Assembly (NCBI GenBank): GCA_024663395.1
Contig: JANFAH010000001.1
Coordinates: forward strand, 2,666,001 to 2,730,000
Origin: Pisolithus tinctorius
Lineage: Eukaryota; Basidiomycota; Agaricomycetes; Boletales; Pisolithaceae
Direction: 5' to 3'
Length of the DNA: 64,000 nt
The first letter of the stretch is position 1, and every line of letters starts with the position of its first letter. The notes beneath the pieces are model-generated. The model did not search any database. It worked only from the letters and a program-made list of their open reading frames with translations, and was not told where the DNA came from. The translations under genes were made by a program, and so were the position numbers. Shown one piece after another: positions 44,877 to 56,480 of the stretch.

Positions 44877-46150
44877 CTACAATAGAATAGGGGTTGAGCG
44901 AGTGAGCAGGGCAACCAGCATGACCTCTGACGTAGTGGATGCAACTGCTTGCACTGGTGGTGGGTGGACCGAAAGGTCGGCGACCCCAGCCTGGGTGACC
45001 GGAGAAGTCGCATTCCTGGAGTTCTGGTATGCGCTAGCACCTCCCATCTGTGCGACAGATGTCGTCTTCCACCCGTTGCTGACTACCAGATCCCAAGCAT
45101 CTATGAAGGCCTGCACTGATTGGTTCGAGATCTCGTGCTCGAGGATGATGAGACCGGGTTTCTTGGGACCTGGGACGATGCTGTTGTCTGAGCTTTATGG
45201 AATGATTGATGGCGGTGGGAAATTTACCGGTCAACCACGTATGCATTTGGGTAGCGATATTGTCCATACTTGTGATAGGAACCGGATCCGAGAGACTCCA
45301 ATCATTGGTAATAAGGGATGGAGAGATACGCAGTAAGGTAGGTCAAAAAGGAGTATGACGGCTTACTCCTTGTTCCAAATCACGGCAGTGAGACCCAATA
45401 CTTCGTTGGCGATCACACGGACACACATATCGGAATCACCGTAGGGCAGCCTCCAGTGTTTAGGCACTCATGCCGCTGTCGAGGTATGGATGAGCTGCAT
45501 CGTCCATCCAAGTTCCACAAGGACCTCTTCATTCGTCTTTGTGGTCATGTAAGGATGAGTCCACGTATGAACGGCAATATCGTCCTCGTTGTCCCACGCC
45601 ATCTCGAAGCAGTCGGGATACTGAAGAATGTTGATGCCGATGTAGAAGTGTGTTGCGTGTTGATCTTTCTCCTTGAGGAATTTGTACAGCGTGGGGGATG
45701 GCTGTAGAGTTATGAATAAAAGGCGAAAGAAGAAGTCACAGTCCGCGATGACCACTCCCTGGCAGCGGACCATCATCAAAGTTGAGGCTAAGGTAACTAT
45801 CGGGACCATCCCATATATCTCCCGGAATCTTGCACCGGTAGGTGGCAGAGCATACGTCAGGACTCAGTGGATCATAGCCGTCAGGGTATTTCGGATTGGA
45901 ACCAGGGGGGGCGGTGGTGATGGGAACATTGGGAATCTTGCCAGCTGCGATGGCTTTATTGAGGGCGTCAAGTCAAGCCTGGGGCATGTTTTGCATGGAT
46001 CCAGGATCGGAGAACCCTTTGGACCATTCTGGTGGTGGGCGTGTTAGTGGAACGTGGGCGTGAGCAAGGCCACTTACCAGGAGACCCTACCGAAGCATAG
46101 GTGATGCCATCGTCCCCACCTGCCCTCCGGAAGAGGGCATGGACTGGGTG
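44877..46150 (-). pseudogene. Chitin deacetylase (polysaccharide deacetylase, CE4)
   Basis: Minus-strand exons in order: DDGITYASVGSP, intron (GTAAGT...CAG), EWSKGFSDPGSMQNMPQA, CSATYRC, then CE4 motif 1 NFDDGPLP near 45775, SPTLYKFLKEK, HATHFYIGINIL, motif 2 HTWTHPYMTT near 45540, LGWTMQLIH, motif 3 RLPYGDSD near 45440, NDWSLSDPVP, then ILEHEISNQSVQAF and SVAQMGGASAYQNS, and a Ser/Thr-rich tail. The enzyme converts cell-wall chitin to chitosan; the tail suggests a secreted, wall- or GPI-bound form. Lesions: TGA in PQA*LDAL (Trp in the family), TGA just before VPKHWR (Arg), and RPPYGD changed to RLPYGD. Catalytic Asp and His residues remain. Confidence 0.85.
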
Positions 46151-46317
46151 ATTGTCAGGCTGCTACCAAGTGTTGGGCAGAAACTGAGAGTTAATGGAGT
46201 GGTGATATTGACCCGCGATATCGAACGCTTGGACCACCGGGGCTGCGAGGGCATGGCAAATACTGGTATACCACGGGCGTTACCAGTAATATCCAGAAAC
46301 CTTGCTTCGCAGGAAGG

Positions 46318-46358
46318 TGAATTTAAAATCACACGAAAACGGCATGCGTACGCAAAAT
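46318..46358 (+). mobile_element. Fragment of a MITE end
   Basis: GAATTTAAAATCACACGAAA and the following ACGGCATGCGTACG match the right end of the MITE at 57118-57719 (57667-57705). No partner end was found nearby. Confidence 0.4.
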
Positions 46359-46689
46359 GATGGGATTTGGGTCAGAAGCAACGAATGCGGGCAAGGCGAC
46401 ATTACGGGATTGTGTGGGTGTTGGAGAAGGAAGGGTATGGCTTGAAGACAAAGGTGAACCAACATCATAACCGGATAGACTTGAAGGCGAATGATACTCC
46501 ACTGAAATAGCAGGGCTGGTCACCTGGTGTCCGCCTTCCGGTAAGGTTCCTTGATGAATAGGGACTCGGAGACATGTACAAAGGGGGAGAAGTGGGCCGA
46601 GGCATGCTACAGGATGTGTCAGAGCCACGTCTGAGTTAGTCTCCCATAGGCAGACCAAAGACTCAATGGTAGACAATCGTTCCCTACGT

Positions 46690-47180
46690 CTGAGTGGAAC
46701 TGAGGTAGATGATGTTGAAGAGAGTTGAGGCATGTGCCTGTTCTCGAGGGAAAGGCTGGACAGCTTTGTCGATGTGTTGGTGACCGGACTCGGAATTGCG
46801 GCGACGCGCTGCGAAGTTTTGTATATATCCAACGACCGTAGTTTAGCAGTTGCAAGTTTGATAAGAGGCCACTCTAGCATAACGGATGTCTGTGTGACAT
46901 GGCGAACCTAGGCAATAAATAATATGGTGAGGTAGGTCAGTTGAAGGGCACGGAGAGGAAATGGTATATGTTTAGTATAGTTTACCTCGAGGCAGGGAGG
47001 CTCTGGCGAGACACATCCGAATGTCTCCAAAATGACGTGTTGTAGTTGCCAAAAATGTTGATTGCGTTTGCATTCTTTGGAGAGGTTCTGGTGTATGGCG
47101 ATGTTGACAATGGTCCCGGTGGTCATTCCTGGGGGTAGCAGAACAGATGGAAACTCAATTAGATGAGCCCATCCGCCTAT
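46690..47180 (-). pseudogene. CHS5: CHS5-like exomer scaffold, N-terminal part
   Basis: One minus-strand exon (about 47178-46986) reads AHLIEFPSVLLPPGMTTGTI, VNIAIHQNLSKE and ILETFGCVSPEPPCLE. After a 78-nt intron (GTAAAC...CCTAG, 46985-46908) the next reads VRHVTQTSVMLEWPLIKLAT, AKLRSLDIYK and AAIPSPVTNTSTKLS. This is the N-terminal/FN3 region of Chs5, the exomer subunit that carries chitin synthase III from the Golgi to the cell surface. After about 46720 the frame breaks and the rest of FN3 and the BRCT domain are not recognisable. The first exon is also unclear. Confidence 0.7.
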
Positions 47181-47600
47181 AAATATCTGTAATAGAGCAA
47201 ATCTGATATGAGCATTCCCAAAGGAAATGAAACTTGTTTTGTACCGCAAGTTGACGATCTCAGGCTCCAGAGTACACGCCACATAGGGTGTTCGATTTCC
47301 TCGACCTCTGAATTCTACATGAGATGGATCCATGTCGAACCTGCGTCAGACCACAGAAGAATCTGGTAAGATTGAGACCATCCGAATCAAATCCGAGGCA
47401 GACATGAACCTCAGCAGGATCTCCCTCGAATCTGCTTAAAATCTGAGCGTTCTTGCCACATCCGTCACAAACGTTTTTTTTGCAGCGCAACAAGAAAATA
47501 TTGATATCGATGTTGATGAGAAAATAAGTCCATACAAGCTAACCGACCACAGTATGTCATGCGTGTTCAAATCTCGGCAGCTTCTAATACTAACTCTGCA
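47181..47600. other. Unassigned sequence upstream of the CHS5 relic
   Basis: Minus-strand frames exist but show no known domain. May contain the decayed first exon of the CHS5 relic. Confidence 0.3.
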
Positions 47601-47602
47601 GG

Positions 47603-48068
47603 ATCGTTGAAACCGCTGGCTGACATCTGTTGCCTGTTTCACTGAGCCTTACTTGTGATACCGTTGGCCGACATCTGTCACCCATATCATGGAGTAAGTG
47701 TTCACGATTTCTCAGCTCGTTGAAACAGTTGGCCAACATCTGTTGCGCATTTCTGTGAGCTGGTGCTTATGCACTCAAACCTCCTCGACCTGCTTGTGAA
47801 ACTGTTGGCTGACATCTGTCACCCATATCATGTAGTAGCTTTTCGTGGGTTTCTTTACTTGTTGAAACAATTGGCCAACATCTGTTGCCATGTTTCACTG
47901 AGCAGGTACTCACCCACCCCGACCCGCTCGCCCTGCTCATGAGACCGTTTGGCAGACATCTGTCGCCCGTATCATGTAGTAGGTCTTCGTGGTTTCACTG
48001 CTTGTTGAAACAGTTGACCAGCGGCTGTTGTCCGTTTCACCCTACTCATTGAAACCGTTGGCTCACAT
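47603..48068 (+). repeat. Tandem array with a 142-bp higher-order unit
   Basis: A half-unit like GTTGAAACAGTTGGCCAACA(TCTGTTGC) recurs near 47605, 47719, 47861 and 48004; it alternates with a second form, GAnACCGTTGGCnGACATCTG(TCACCC), near 47657, 47797 and 47941, and a last copy at 48048. Same-type spacing is 140-144 bp. Copies are about 75-90% alike by eye. Confidence 0.8.
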
Positions 48069-48079
48069 CGCTCTCGTCC

Positions 48080-48990
48080 GTGTCCTCCTCGGCCTCGTCC
48101 TCCCACTCCCACTCACATTCTTACTCCCAGGCCCGACCATCTCATCCATCACCGCACTCACAGGGCTCGACAATCCCACACACCTCCTCAACTTCCAACC
48201 CACAATCACAATCACACAAACAATCCCACGCCCATTCTCAACCCCACCCTCATCCTACCGATAACTGCATCTCCAGCGATGACTCAGATCTTGCAACCAT
48301 GCTTGAAGGCATCTCTCTCAGCGCTGCTCCTGCCAAAAATGGTGGTCCCTCGATCCCAGTACATCCACCGATACCACTGATGCATCGAGCACCATCGCCA
48401 ACGGCAGCGAAGTAGCGGGTGCACCCCCGAAAAACGATCCCACGCAGCCTCTCTGTTCAGTGCGCGTCTCAACGCATCAACTGATAACATCTCCCTCTCA
48501 TCCACCATGCCCTTCAGCTTATCTATGACATTCTGACTCCTCACCCCCTAATGTGCTACGTCCAGGTGCCAACAACTACGACCAAGAAGCCTATATCCAG
48601 GACCAGGTCTCGAACCCAGCGTTCAACAGTATCCGGTCCAGCTCATACAGCTCTCATCCAGGGTCGACGCCGCAACTCGGCCCCTTGGCACGTATACCCT
48701 CTCCCGATCCAGAGCAGATAGATGGACTACATTGACACCATTTGCACTCATCGACGTCGCAGCATGGCGGTGGCAATAGCGGGATTGCTGCTGCTGGAGG
48801 TAACTCGTCCTCGCCAGTTATTCTTTCTAGTTCCAGTAACGACTCGTCTTTGCGAACAACTTGTCAGTGTATGATACTTTCTCTTTGGCAGTCTACGATC
48901 GACGAAGTGAACCTGCGACATGGAGTCATCTCACTCCAACACTGGCACAGAGGATCAAGGATGAGTTGAATTCGTATAAGATGGAGATTA
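48080..48990 (+). pseudogene. Ser/His-rich protein relic with a conserved helical segment
   Basis: Frames run from a Ser/His/Gln-rich low-complexity part (SHSHSHSYSQARPSH) through LATMLEGISLSAAPAK, FSARLNASTDNISLSS, and PEQIDGLH, a Gly/Ser region, to SLAVYDRRSEPATWSHLTPT and LAQRIKDELNSYKMEI. The last segment looks like a conserved fungal module, but I cannot name it. Stops and frame changes separate the pieces; there may be introns. It directly follows the tandem array. Confidence 0.35.
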
Positions 48991-49089
48991 TCCGTCCTGA
49001 CATCTGCAGCTATACAGGGTGCCCTCAAACGCGCAAGAATGAGATGTCTGGCCAGGGAAGGGTACGCGCCAACACGTTTCCTGTTTGAA

Positions 49090-49790
49090 GTATTTCTTAC
49101 TGAAACGTTGCTCTTCCAACACTCGTGCTTGGTATCGGTTTTAAAGTATGTCGTATTCCACTGCTGTATGATAATACACCATTCTTTGTGATATGATATT
49201 CCACCACTGCACGATAATCCTCTGTTTCTTCTGGCATTGCTTGACTCACCCTGCGTGCAAATTTCGTTCCCTTGCCATTTGAGCCACCAAACCCAGTCTC
49301 CCTGTTCCCATGACCTCGCTTCAGTGGATTCACTGGGGCCACTGCTGGCTCTCGCAGGATAATCATCTCGCGGACTACGGCCATAAAAATGGATTTCTTG
49401 TCCCCACCCGAGTATTCTAGCGAGAGTAGGCAGCATGGCAGACTCCGTGGAATTCTCTGTGGCATCATCAATGACAGAAGTGAAAAGAGCCTCCTACCTA
49501 GTGCCAGCTTCGACTAGCGATACACGAGGAGTGTGAATTCCCTTCTCATGAAAGTGGTTTGAAATGGGGGCTCCCACTCTTCACATTTCACATCTTCACA
49601 TCCAGCATTCGGCCATGTGACCACAGACCCGATTTGTGTCATGTCGCCGACACGTTTACATGCTCCGATTCAGCGCTGATATGATCACGTCTTCGCTCGA
49701 ACACAAAGGCATCAGTTTCAGAATCGCGATCGTTCATCTGTGCAAAATCGCAAATTGTTTTCAAGATAATGATCAACTACGGTTCAAGTA
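49090..49790. other. No supported gene
   Basis: Short frames on both strands without recognisable domains; no repeat seen. Confidence 0.4.
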
Positions 49791-49794
49791 CATC

Positions 49795-51013
49795 CTCTTT
49801 CGTATCGCTGCAGCAACCCCACTGACCATGGCTTTCATACTCGAGCAAGGCTCTGATGTCGTGCATCGTTGTTGTTCTCTTCTTCCAGGTTCGTCTGCCC
49901 TGCGTGCTTTAGAGATTAGGCTTACATAATAGCATTTCCCTAGTCGATGACAATTACTGTCGATTGGTGAAATTTAGTCCTTCTCCTGTACCACTCCAAA
50001 CTCAGAGGTGCTCCTAAGTTTCGTATTCCAGGACGCGTAAGCAAGTCCTGGTCTGTGAGAACCTTTGCAACGCTCTCCCATTCCGGACCGGCAGTTCTGT
50101 GGATGTCCAGACGGAATGTTTGGCAGTAGGTTCCCGCGAACCCGTGGGAGCTGCATTTTATTCTCGTTTTGGCTTCCACGGACCGTTCATTTTCGGATCA
50201 ATATGTGCGGCATTGGATTTCCTTGCCCCTCTTCTTGTGATCGAAAGGCATGAAGCTATCACATGGGGCGTCGACCCATGGGTTGCGTATCACCCACCAA
50301 CTGGGTTGGCGTCGGCGGCCTGTTTGGTAACAGACGTACAACGTCCACTGACTTCCATTCCATCAGACTTTGTCCTGATGGTGACGACAGCGATATCTGA
50401 CCAAACAAATGTTTTGGAACTTGGACTCATCATCATCATGCCTGAATCTCACATCGTCAGTCGTTGGCTGGGATGCTACAAGATTCCAAAGCCGCCTTTG
50501 TGCGGAAACTTCTCTGCTTTCTGTTATTACCAATTTGTTGCGATCGCCTCGTGTTCTCACTGCCCTGTTCATGCCATCGGTTTTTGGGTAAATACCACCT
50601 ACACTTCCCAGTTTTATGACTCATCTTCTCAGCGGTGTTGTGAATAGCATGGAAGAGCCTACCTTGCCATTACCTTGCTGCTTTCATACCAGCTCTGATC
50701 TGTCAGTTAAATCTCATCTGGCTACACACCTTCTGACTTCTTGCAGCATCGCCCATTGCTGGTTGGCTAGTTGACCGAGTAGGAACGGACTACATTACTG
50801 TACTCTATTTAGCCTGTACAGTGCCATGGTGGCCAGTGCTGGTACTGCGAAAATCCTTGGTTTTATTTATCATGTCTTTGGCTATACAAAGTAAGTAGTT
50901 TCTCTGCCATTTCTGTGTCCGTGCCCTTTGCGAACCAATTGTCAGGTTTCTTTGTCAGTAGGGTTTGTCCCACCAGTCACTTCCGAGCTGGCTGCCGTGT
51001 CACGGAACATGTA
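49795..51013 (+). pseudogene. MFS transporter relic
   Basis: The plus strand encodes a series of major facilitator segments in the right order: VGAAFYSRFGFHGPFIFG, ICAALDFLAPLLVIERHEAI (two membrane helices and a loop), a DVQRPLTSIPSDF loop, SLLSVITNLLRSPRVLTALF, then after a splice acceptor SIAHCWL-type PIAGWLVDRVGTDYITV, CTVPWWPVLVLRKSLVLFIM and, after an intron (GTAAGT...CAG), PPVTSELAAVSRNM, where TAG ends it. Motif A-like GWLVDRVGTD is clear. Several frame changes and stops break the gene, and the N-terminal helices are not recognisable. Substrate unknown. Confidence 0.6.
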
Positions 51014-51410
51014 GGGCATAAAATGTATGCAGCTTCTTATTCTCTCTCAGCGGGTCCAGACTACTCTCACAATTCAGTTTTCCCAAGCTCTTAAACTTTC
51101 AACGCTAGAGGCTTTGGTTAAATACAACAATCAAGGGACTCAATACACTACATGCAATGAAATCCACAAAAATCGTGGCTGTTGGAGAACAAATATTATT
51201 TACTTTTTTCTTCTTCTTCATACTTACTTCGTCAACGTATTATGGGTCAAACACTACAAGAGGTGCCTCGCTTCGCTCCGGCGGTGGAGTTTGAAATGTA
51301 GTAGTACTCAGTGTTCAATCACAAATAAACGATGCTGAACACTAAGGATACACGACCGCCTGCGACTTTAGTATGCTACCTAGTTAAAGTAGGATTTCTG
51401 GGAAGGTGAC
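51014..51410. other. No supported gene
   Basis: AT-rich sequence downstream of the MFS relic; nothing recognised. Confidence 0.4.
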
Positions 51411-51439
51411 ATTGTAGGTTACATTGGCTCCAGGGGGAA

Positions 51440-51838
51440 GAAGCACTCAAGCATGTTTGCGATGGTGGATACGTGACAGTGCAGTGTACAACTGCCCATG
51501 AGAGAAAAGCTTATGATCCCAAGACTGAAGACAAATGCGCATGGACAATCAGGAAGTGCCACTTTGGGATGTATGTTCTCGCCACCACGAAGGTGACAGT
51601 ATCGTCGATGTGGACTGTATCGTTGAATGGACTGTACACCCGAAGCTGCGCAGGAAAGATCACGCCAGATGTACATTGCACCGTAGTGTCGTACAAACAA
51701 TGGTATGTCTTTGACGTCGCCCCAGGTCTTGATGACTGCACTCGCTGGCTGCCAGATAATGCAAAGAAGCCGAACACAGTTGTCGTAGACATCGCTGCCA
51801 GCGTCACAGAGCTCTCCCCTGTCGTTTTAAGTGAGTGA
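51440..51838 (+). CDS. Unknown protein fragment
   Basis: A plus-strand frame with protein-like composition: CHFGMYVLATTKVTVSSMWT, VSLNGLYTRSCAG, KQWYVFDVAPGLDDCTRWLP, VVVDIAASVTELSPVVLSE. No family recognised. The surrounding frame at 51989-52100 (TDRWGLQIDNILATQLVTS) could belong to the same broken gene. Confidence 0.25.
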   Translation, partial: EALKHVCDGGYVTVQCTTAHERKAYDPKTEDKCAWTIRKCHFGMYVLATTKVTVSSMWTVSLNGLYTRSCAGKITPDVHCTVVSYKQWYVFDVAPGLDDCTRWLPDNAKKPNTVVVDIAASVTELSPVVLSE

Positions 51839-52640
51839 GACACCCACCCCAACCCCAAACGCAAGATGCCGTCACCACCAAACATCGAATGACATCCACC
51901 AGAATCCAGAATAACTACTGACCAATAATCCCCAAACCCTGTAGCCTGTCTCGACCTTGCATGCTGATCGTGTTTCGGTGGCGTTCACTTGCTCTCCCTG
52001 AAGGCCCCCAACGCCAACACCCCTTACACCGATCGATGGGGGCTGCAGATTGATAACATCTTGGCAACACAGCTAGTGACGTCTTACCCCCTCGTCGACC
52101 CCTGTTCATGTCAGAAGCAATATAAGGCCTCAGCGTCTGTGCCAAGATCCCCCAATCCACGCAGTAGACACAAACAGTGTTCAACAACATGACCCAACAA
52201 GCATGAGAAAAAATCACCGTGTCCTGGACTGCCTGGAGGGCAGGTGTATTATCAATCGTGGTCTTCGTGCTTACAGTCTAACCAACAATGTTGCTTATGG
52301 TGACGACACCATCATTCAGGCTGTTTCTGTTCCTGCGGTGATCTGTAGCATCTAGCACAGCTCGTACTCGTACTTCTTAATACCTTGGTCTACCAAGAGT
52401 TGATCACCAACAGTAATGTGTGTGGATTGAACTAGGGTCCCAGAGTGTGCCATAGCTATTACCCACACTGGCAACAAACAGGGGAGTCCCTGAACATGAT
52501 GTTCAGCTCCCCTGGCTTGATGCTATCCCCTGCTTTCTTCAAACGGAAATGAATGCCTGATGGACATAGCTCAAAGATATCCATACCAGTGATGCTTTGG
52601 GTGTCTTCCTCGCTGGTTCAGGGCACACTGCCACAGACCG
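51839..52640. other. No supported gene
   Basis: Apart from the short peptide noted near 51989-52100, no domain or repeat recognised. Confidence 0.35.
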
Positions 52641-52689
52641 AAGGAATTGCACCGTAGTTCGAGCCTCTCCAATTCTAGTATTGCGAATA

Positions 52690-52810
52690 GATATAACTGT
52701 ATGAATTTAACGGAGAACAAACGAGAACTCGTAGGTAGAGGATTTCCTCTCCCCACATCCGAGGGGGGGCTAGATTTCGATCGTCCTTGGTCGTCTCACG
52801 GCGCCCTTGA
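52690..52810 (-). repeat. Second copy of the SINE-like repeat
   Basis: Shares ACATCCGAGGGGGGG, the TAGATTTCGATCGTCCTTGG-type block and an upstream GAGAACTCGT with 29340-29480, in the same orientation. Confidence 0.3.
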
Positions 52811-53460
52811 ACGTGAAGGAAAACAAAGTTGGATGCTGCATTCTGCATGAAGATCTGATGCAAGCTCGAGACTGTTTTTTGTGCTCTATCCTCATCAAGT
52901 GATAACGGAAGCAGGAAGTTTTCTGGAAATGTTCCTGACTGCGACCTAACTGAGACTGGAGAAATGGAAGTAAGTATCATTGTGCCTCCACTCCTGGTCA
53001 GAATGAATACAGTGTTAAGTCTTCATCCAGACCATCATTGACACTGCTTGAACTACCTTTACCCTCGACCTCAGAGCCATTTTCTCTAGACTCACTGTTC
53101 TCGGACTGGACGCCCCAAAAGTTAGGCCCCCCATAACAGGGTTATTTCCAAAAACAGACAACCCGGCCATTTCGGTCTGGCAAAAACTCGGGGGACAAAA
53201 CAATTTTCAGACCTGGACCAGGATGCGTCCAGGAATAACAGCACTTGTCAGGGAACATGATTCCGGACTTCGCCGACTAAGGTTGAATTGGAGACTGCTT
53301 GTGCCTTGACTAAGATTCAATTGGAGGCATGTACTTACAGATGTTGAAATTACGAGAGCTTGCCCTGTTGGCAAGTTTTGCATTGGAAAGATATACATAG
53401 ATCGTACAATTTCAAATATGATGTGTGATGGACAGAATGGTAGGTTTTGGGAACTATGAG
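52811..53460. other. No supported gene
   Basis: Short frames only; no domain or repeat recognised. Confidence 0.35.
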
Positions 53461-53464
53461 ACCG

Positions 53465-55318
53465 TTACTCCTGCTGATGATGGACTGGTGGAGGTAAATC
53501 AAGGAAGGAGCGAACTGCCGACCGCAGCCAATCCACCATTGCCACAGCTACATCACGAATAAAACCTCTCGCTGTAAGAAGGACAAGGCATCCCTCTGAT
53601 GCCAGCCATAACCCATGCGACAGTCCTGTATACGCCACATTTCGCACCTAAATAGTGTTAGTTTTTGGGTTCGTGTGGATGGGAAATCAACCATGCGCAC
53701 AAAATTGATGATATCCTCACAAATCCCTCCCCATGGGATACGCAACCACATTAACCGTACGGCAGCAAAAGCAGTGGCGGCCCATAGTATGGTGAATACT
53801 ACTGCTAACGCTACGCGCCCGTAATCACTCAAATCCATAGAAAAACATACGACCTCCAAAATAGTAAGTCGAGTGAACCTAAACGCCACTTACAACGGTA
53901 AGAAAACATAACGAACCATCAACCGATGCCAGAATTCTTCAACGATATCTGAAGAAGAGGCTGTGAAGTCCAGATTAATTACATCGAACATGAGTCAGGG
54001 AGGTACGAACTGATGTCTGCCTTCCAAATTTTAATATAGGTGCCCTGCCCTTTCAATGCAGATCTGACTGCAATATAGTTCCATGCACCCTGTTGATAAG
54101 TCTGTAGGGATATCGGCTACTGCATCACAGACAAGAAATAGGATATCTCATTATGCTTACTGCTAGAGCTTGTATAACGTCACCTAAACCGGCGTGGTCA
54201 ACACTTGAGCCCAGTAATCTCACTCGACCACTTACTGCCATGCGGGAGAACCTGATACAGATCCTTCGAATCCATGTTCCAGACACGGACATTTCCAGTA
54301 ATTGCACCAGAGACCACAGCTCGGCCTCCATGCAGAAATGAAATTGACGAAGGGCATTGTACATCGCACTCTGCCTCATGGTCCCATTTCCAGATGGCCT
54401 TCTTGCTACCTATTTTGTAAAGACAAAGACCATCTTGCAGAGTATTTACAACAAGGACATTTATGTCATGGCGAATGGCAGAGCTCGCACTATTGTGACA
54501 TTGAGATATACGAATGAGTGCATCCCATGCACCTGCAAAACTCACATTTGAGAAATTGAGGGGGGCTTGACGTGCCATGTAATGGTCTTGTCAACGATAT
54601 TCCACACCCTGAAAAACCTTGGCATGATCTGAAACGACTATCTCCGCATGGTACTTACACTATACCATGGTTGAGGTAGGAGATGATAAGGTTGCAGCCA
54701 CCACCAATGAAGTGAAGGGCACGCGGTCAGATACGTGAATCATTCTCAGTGTATTTGGCCTCGACTTTAGGTGGGGGAGGTAGCCTAGTTGCAGCAGTAT
54801 ATTCATCTGCAGATTTTAATTGGACTAAGAAGCGTAGGATTCTTGGTAGTCACCCACCTTGATTATCGCCAGCGGTGATATTAACTTGGTTGCCAACACC
54901 TATTGCCCACAGATTCGCGCTTGCGTCAATGTCCATACAGAAAACAGGAGCTTTGATGCCCAGACGGATAACCTTCTTTTCAAATCCACTCTGAAGAATT
55001 TATCACTGTTCGTTGATTATGATGACTCCGAAAGAGGTGACTGTTACTTACGGGTCTGAAATCACTCATGGATAGCACTGAGCCATCTTCGCAGCTGCAT
55101 ATCAAGGTCTCTTCTCGAGTGGGGTGCCAATGGAGGATATTGATAGCACTATCGAATACAACGCGAAAGAGAAAAGAACCTTTGTGTACACTCCATATAC
55201 AGACGGAGTGGTTGGAAGAACCACTTGCAAGATATTTCCCACAGGGAGAAAAGGCAACAGTGTTCACGGAATCGCCATGTTCACCAACTAGGGTCTTGTG
55301 CTCGACATATGCTGGCAT
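53465..55318 (-). pseudogene. WD40-repeat protein with C-terminal membrane segment
   Basis: First exon from ATG 55318: MPAYVEHKTLVGEHGDSVNT, VAFSPCGKYLASGSSNHSVC and IWSVHKGSFLF, a classic WD40 repeat. Later exons separated by short introns: GIKAPVFCMDIDASANLWAI, LPPPPKVEAKYTE, PRALHFIGGGCNLIISYLNH, VWNIVDKTITWHVKPPSI, LCLYKIGSKKAIWKWDHEAE, SISFLHGGRAVVSGAITGNV and RVWNMDSKDLYQVLPHG. The end has a hydrophobic helix VALAVVFTILWAATAFAAV near 53790. A TGA interrupts the exon before PRALHF (Arg in context). Agaricomycetes have families of such WD40 membrane proteins of unknown role. Confidence 0.7.
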
Positions 55319-55950
55319 TATGGTGGTTTTCCAAAGAACAAAGCCCACGGCAGGCCTGGGAGTATCATGACATGTCACGTGTTGATTTGCACATCCCTGC
55401 CATGTTTTTCCCAATCATGGGTGGGTGGATTTTTCATACCCTACCATGTTTTCGCTACGAAAAGTTAAATCACTAAAATTCAATGTGTAAATCACTTTTG
55501 CTGAGTGTTGGAACAGCTGAAGAACAGTGTGTCATTGAATTTCAGTGTCCATTTGGCCTACTAAAAAAGTGTTAAGGTCATTGAAATAAAAGTCTCCTCG
55601 TCATTGAAAATGGTGTCTATTTCATTCAATAAAAATGACAGCTTCAAGTGGAGTGACATGCGCTAGAAATCACCTTGTTTACAAGGTCACTGCACCCCAA
55701 AATTCATCGCGCATTTTTTGGCAACCGCAATCCTCCCAAAAACAAAGTCTGATTCAAATCATGGTGACAATGAATTGTAGGCATGTAACTATGTAGGATT
55801 GTAGGCTTAGCCCATCCAAGCTCAATGCTAATGCACTGCTGTGCTGTGTACTTGCGAACGAGGATGGGGAGACGTTGCGGAGACAGAGGAGTTGACAGCG
55901 GAGCAATAAGCGGTATGTGATCTTTAGACATCGAAAACTCGCATGTAAAT
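55319..55950. other. No supported gene
   Basis: AT-rich near 55480-55640. Nothing recognised. Confidence 0.35.
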
Positions 55951-55954
55951 TATG

Positions 55955-56480
55955 GGGATCTATGTCGCATCCGTAAACAAGGTGCCTGCCGTCCCCGACG
56001 GCCCTATCTTCTAGTGATGGTAATGCATGTGAAATAAATACCCTACATGTGAGATGTGACTGAACTTGCGCCACAGTAACAAAGTAGGAAATAGGACGGA
56101 GCTTACTTGTGGTGTGCAGATCTACCGTGGGAGAAAAGGTAAATTTTTTCAAGCGTGGTGAGCCCCTCATCGTCCAGCGTAAAATCCGCTGTGGTGTCAA
56201 GTACAGGGTAGGCTTCCACAAGGGAATTCGTCTCGAGCTCTACTAGGGGTGTCAAGGGGAGCAGAAGAGGGTTGGTATGTGGCAGGGATGTGAACCTGTT
56301 GGCGGCTCCGGATAGTTGTGGCAGAGAATGGGCGGGAGAGTCTAGTGGTGGATCTTCGACCTGCGAAGATGTCAAGGAAGTGGACGGCGCAGTATAAAAG
56401 GGCAGAGGTGGCGATGACGGAGGGGATTCAAATGGATTATCTCACACAGAGGGCGATGGAATAAAGGCCTTGCAGGGCAG
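55955..56480 (-). pseudogene. PP4 regulatory subunit 1-like HEAT protein, N-terminal fragment
   Basis: Minus strand: a Ser/Pro-rich leader, then DDEGLTTLEKIYLFSHGRSA, a donor GTAAGC at 56105, an acceptor near 56044 and VFISHALPSLED. The leader-plus-LTTLEKIYLFSRS-and-FxAHALPSFL pattern resembles the start of fungal protein phosphatase 4 regulatory subunit 1-type HEAT proteins. The remaining HEAT repeats are absent, so this is a fragment. Confidence 0.5.

Noticed and set aside
47603..48068. CRISPR-like array
   Set aside because: Repeats are long, diverged and directly adjoining with related spacers; this is a eukaryotic tandem repeat.
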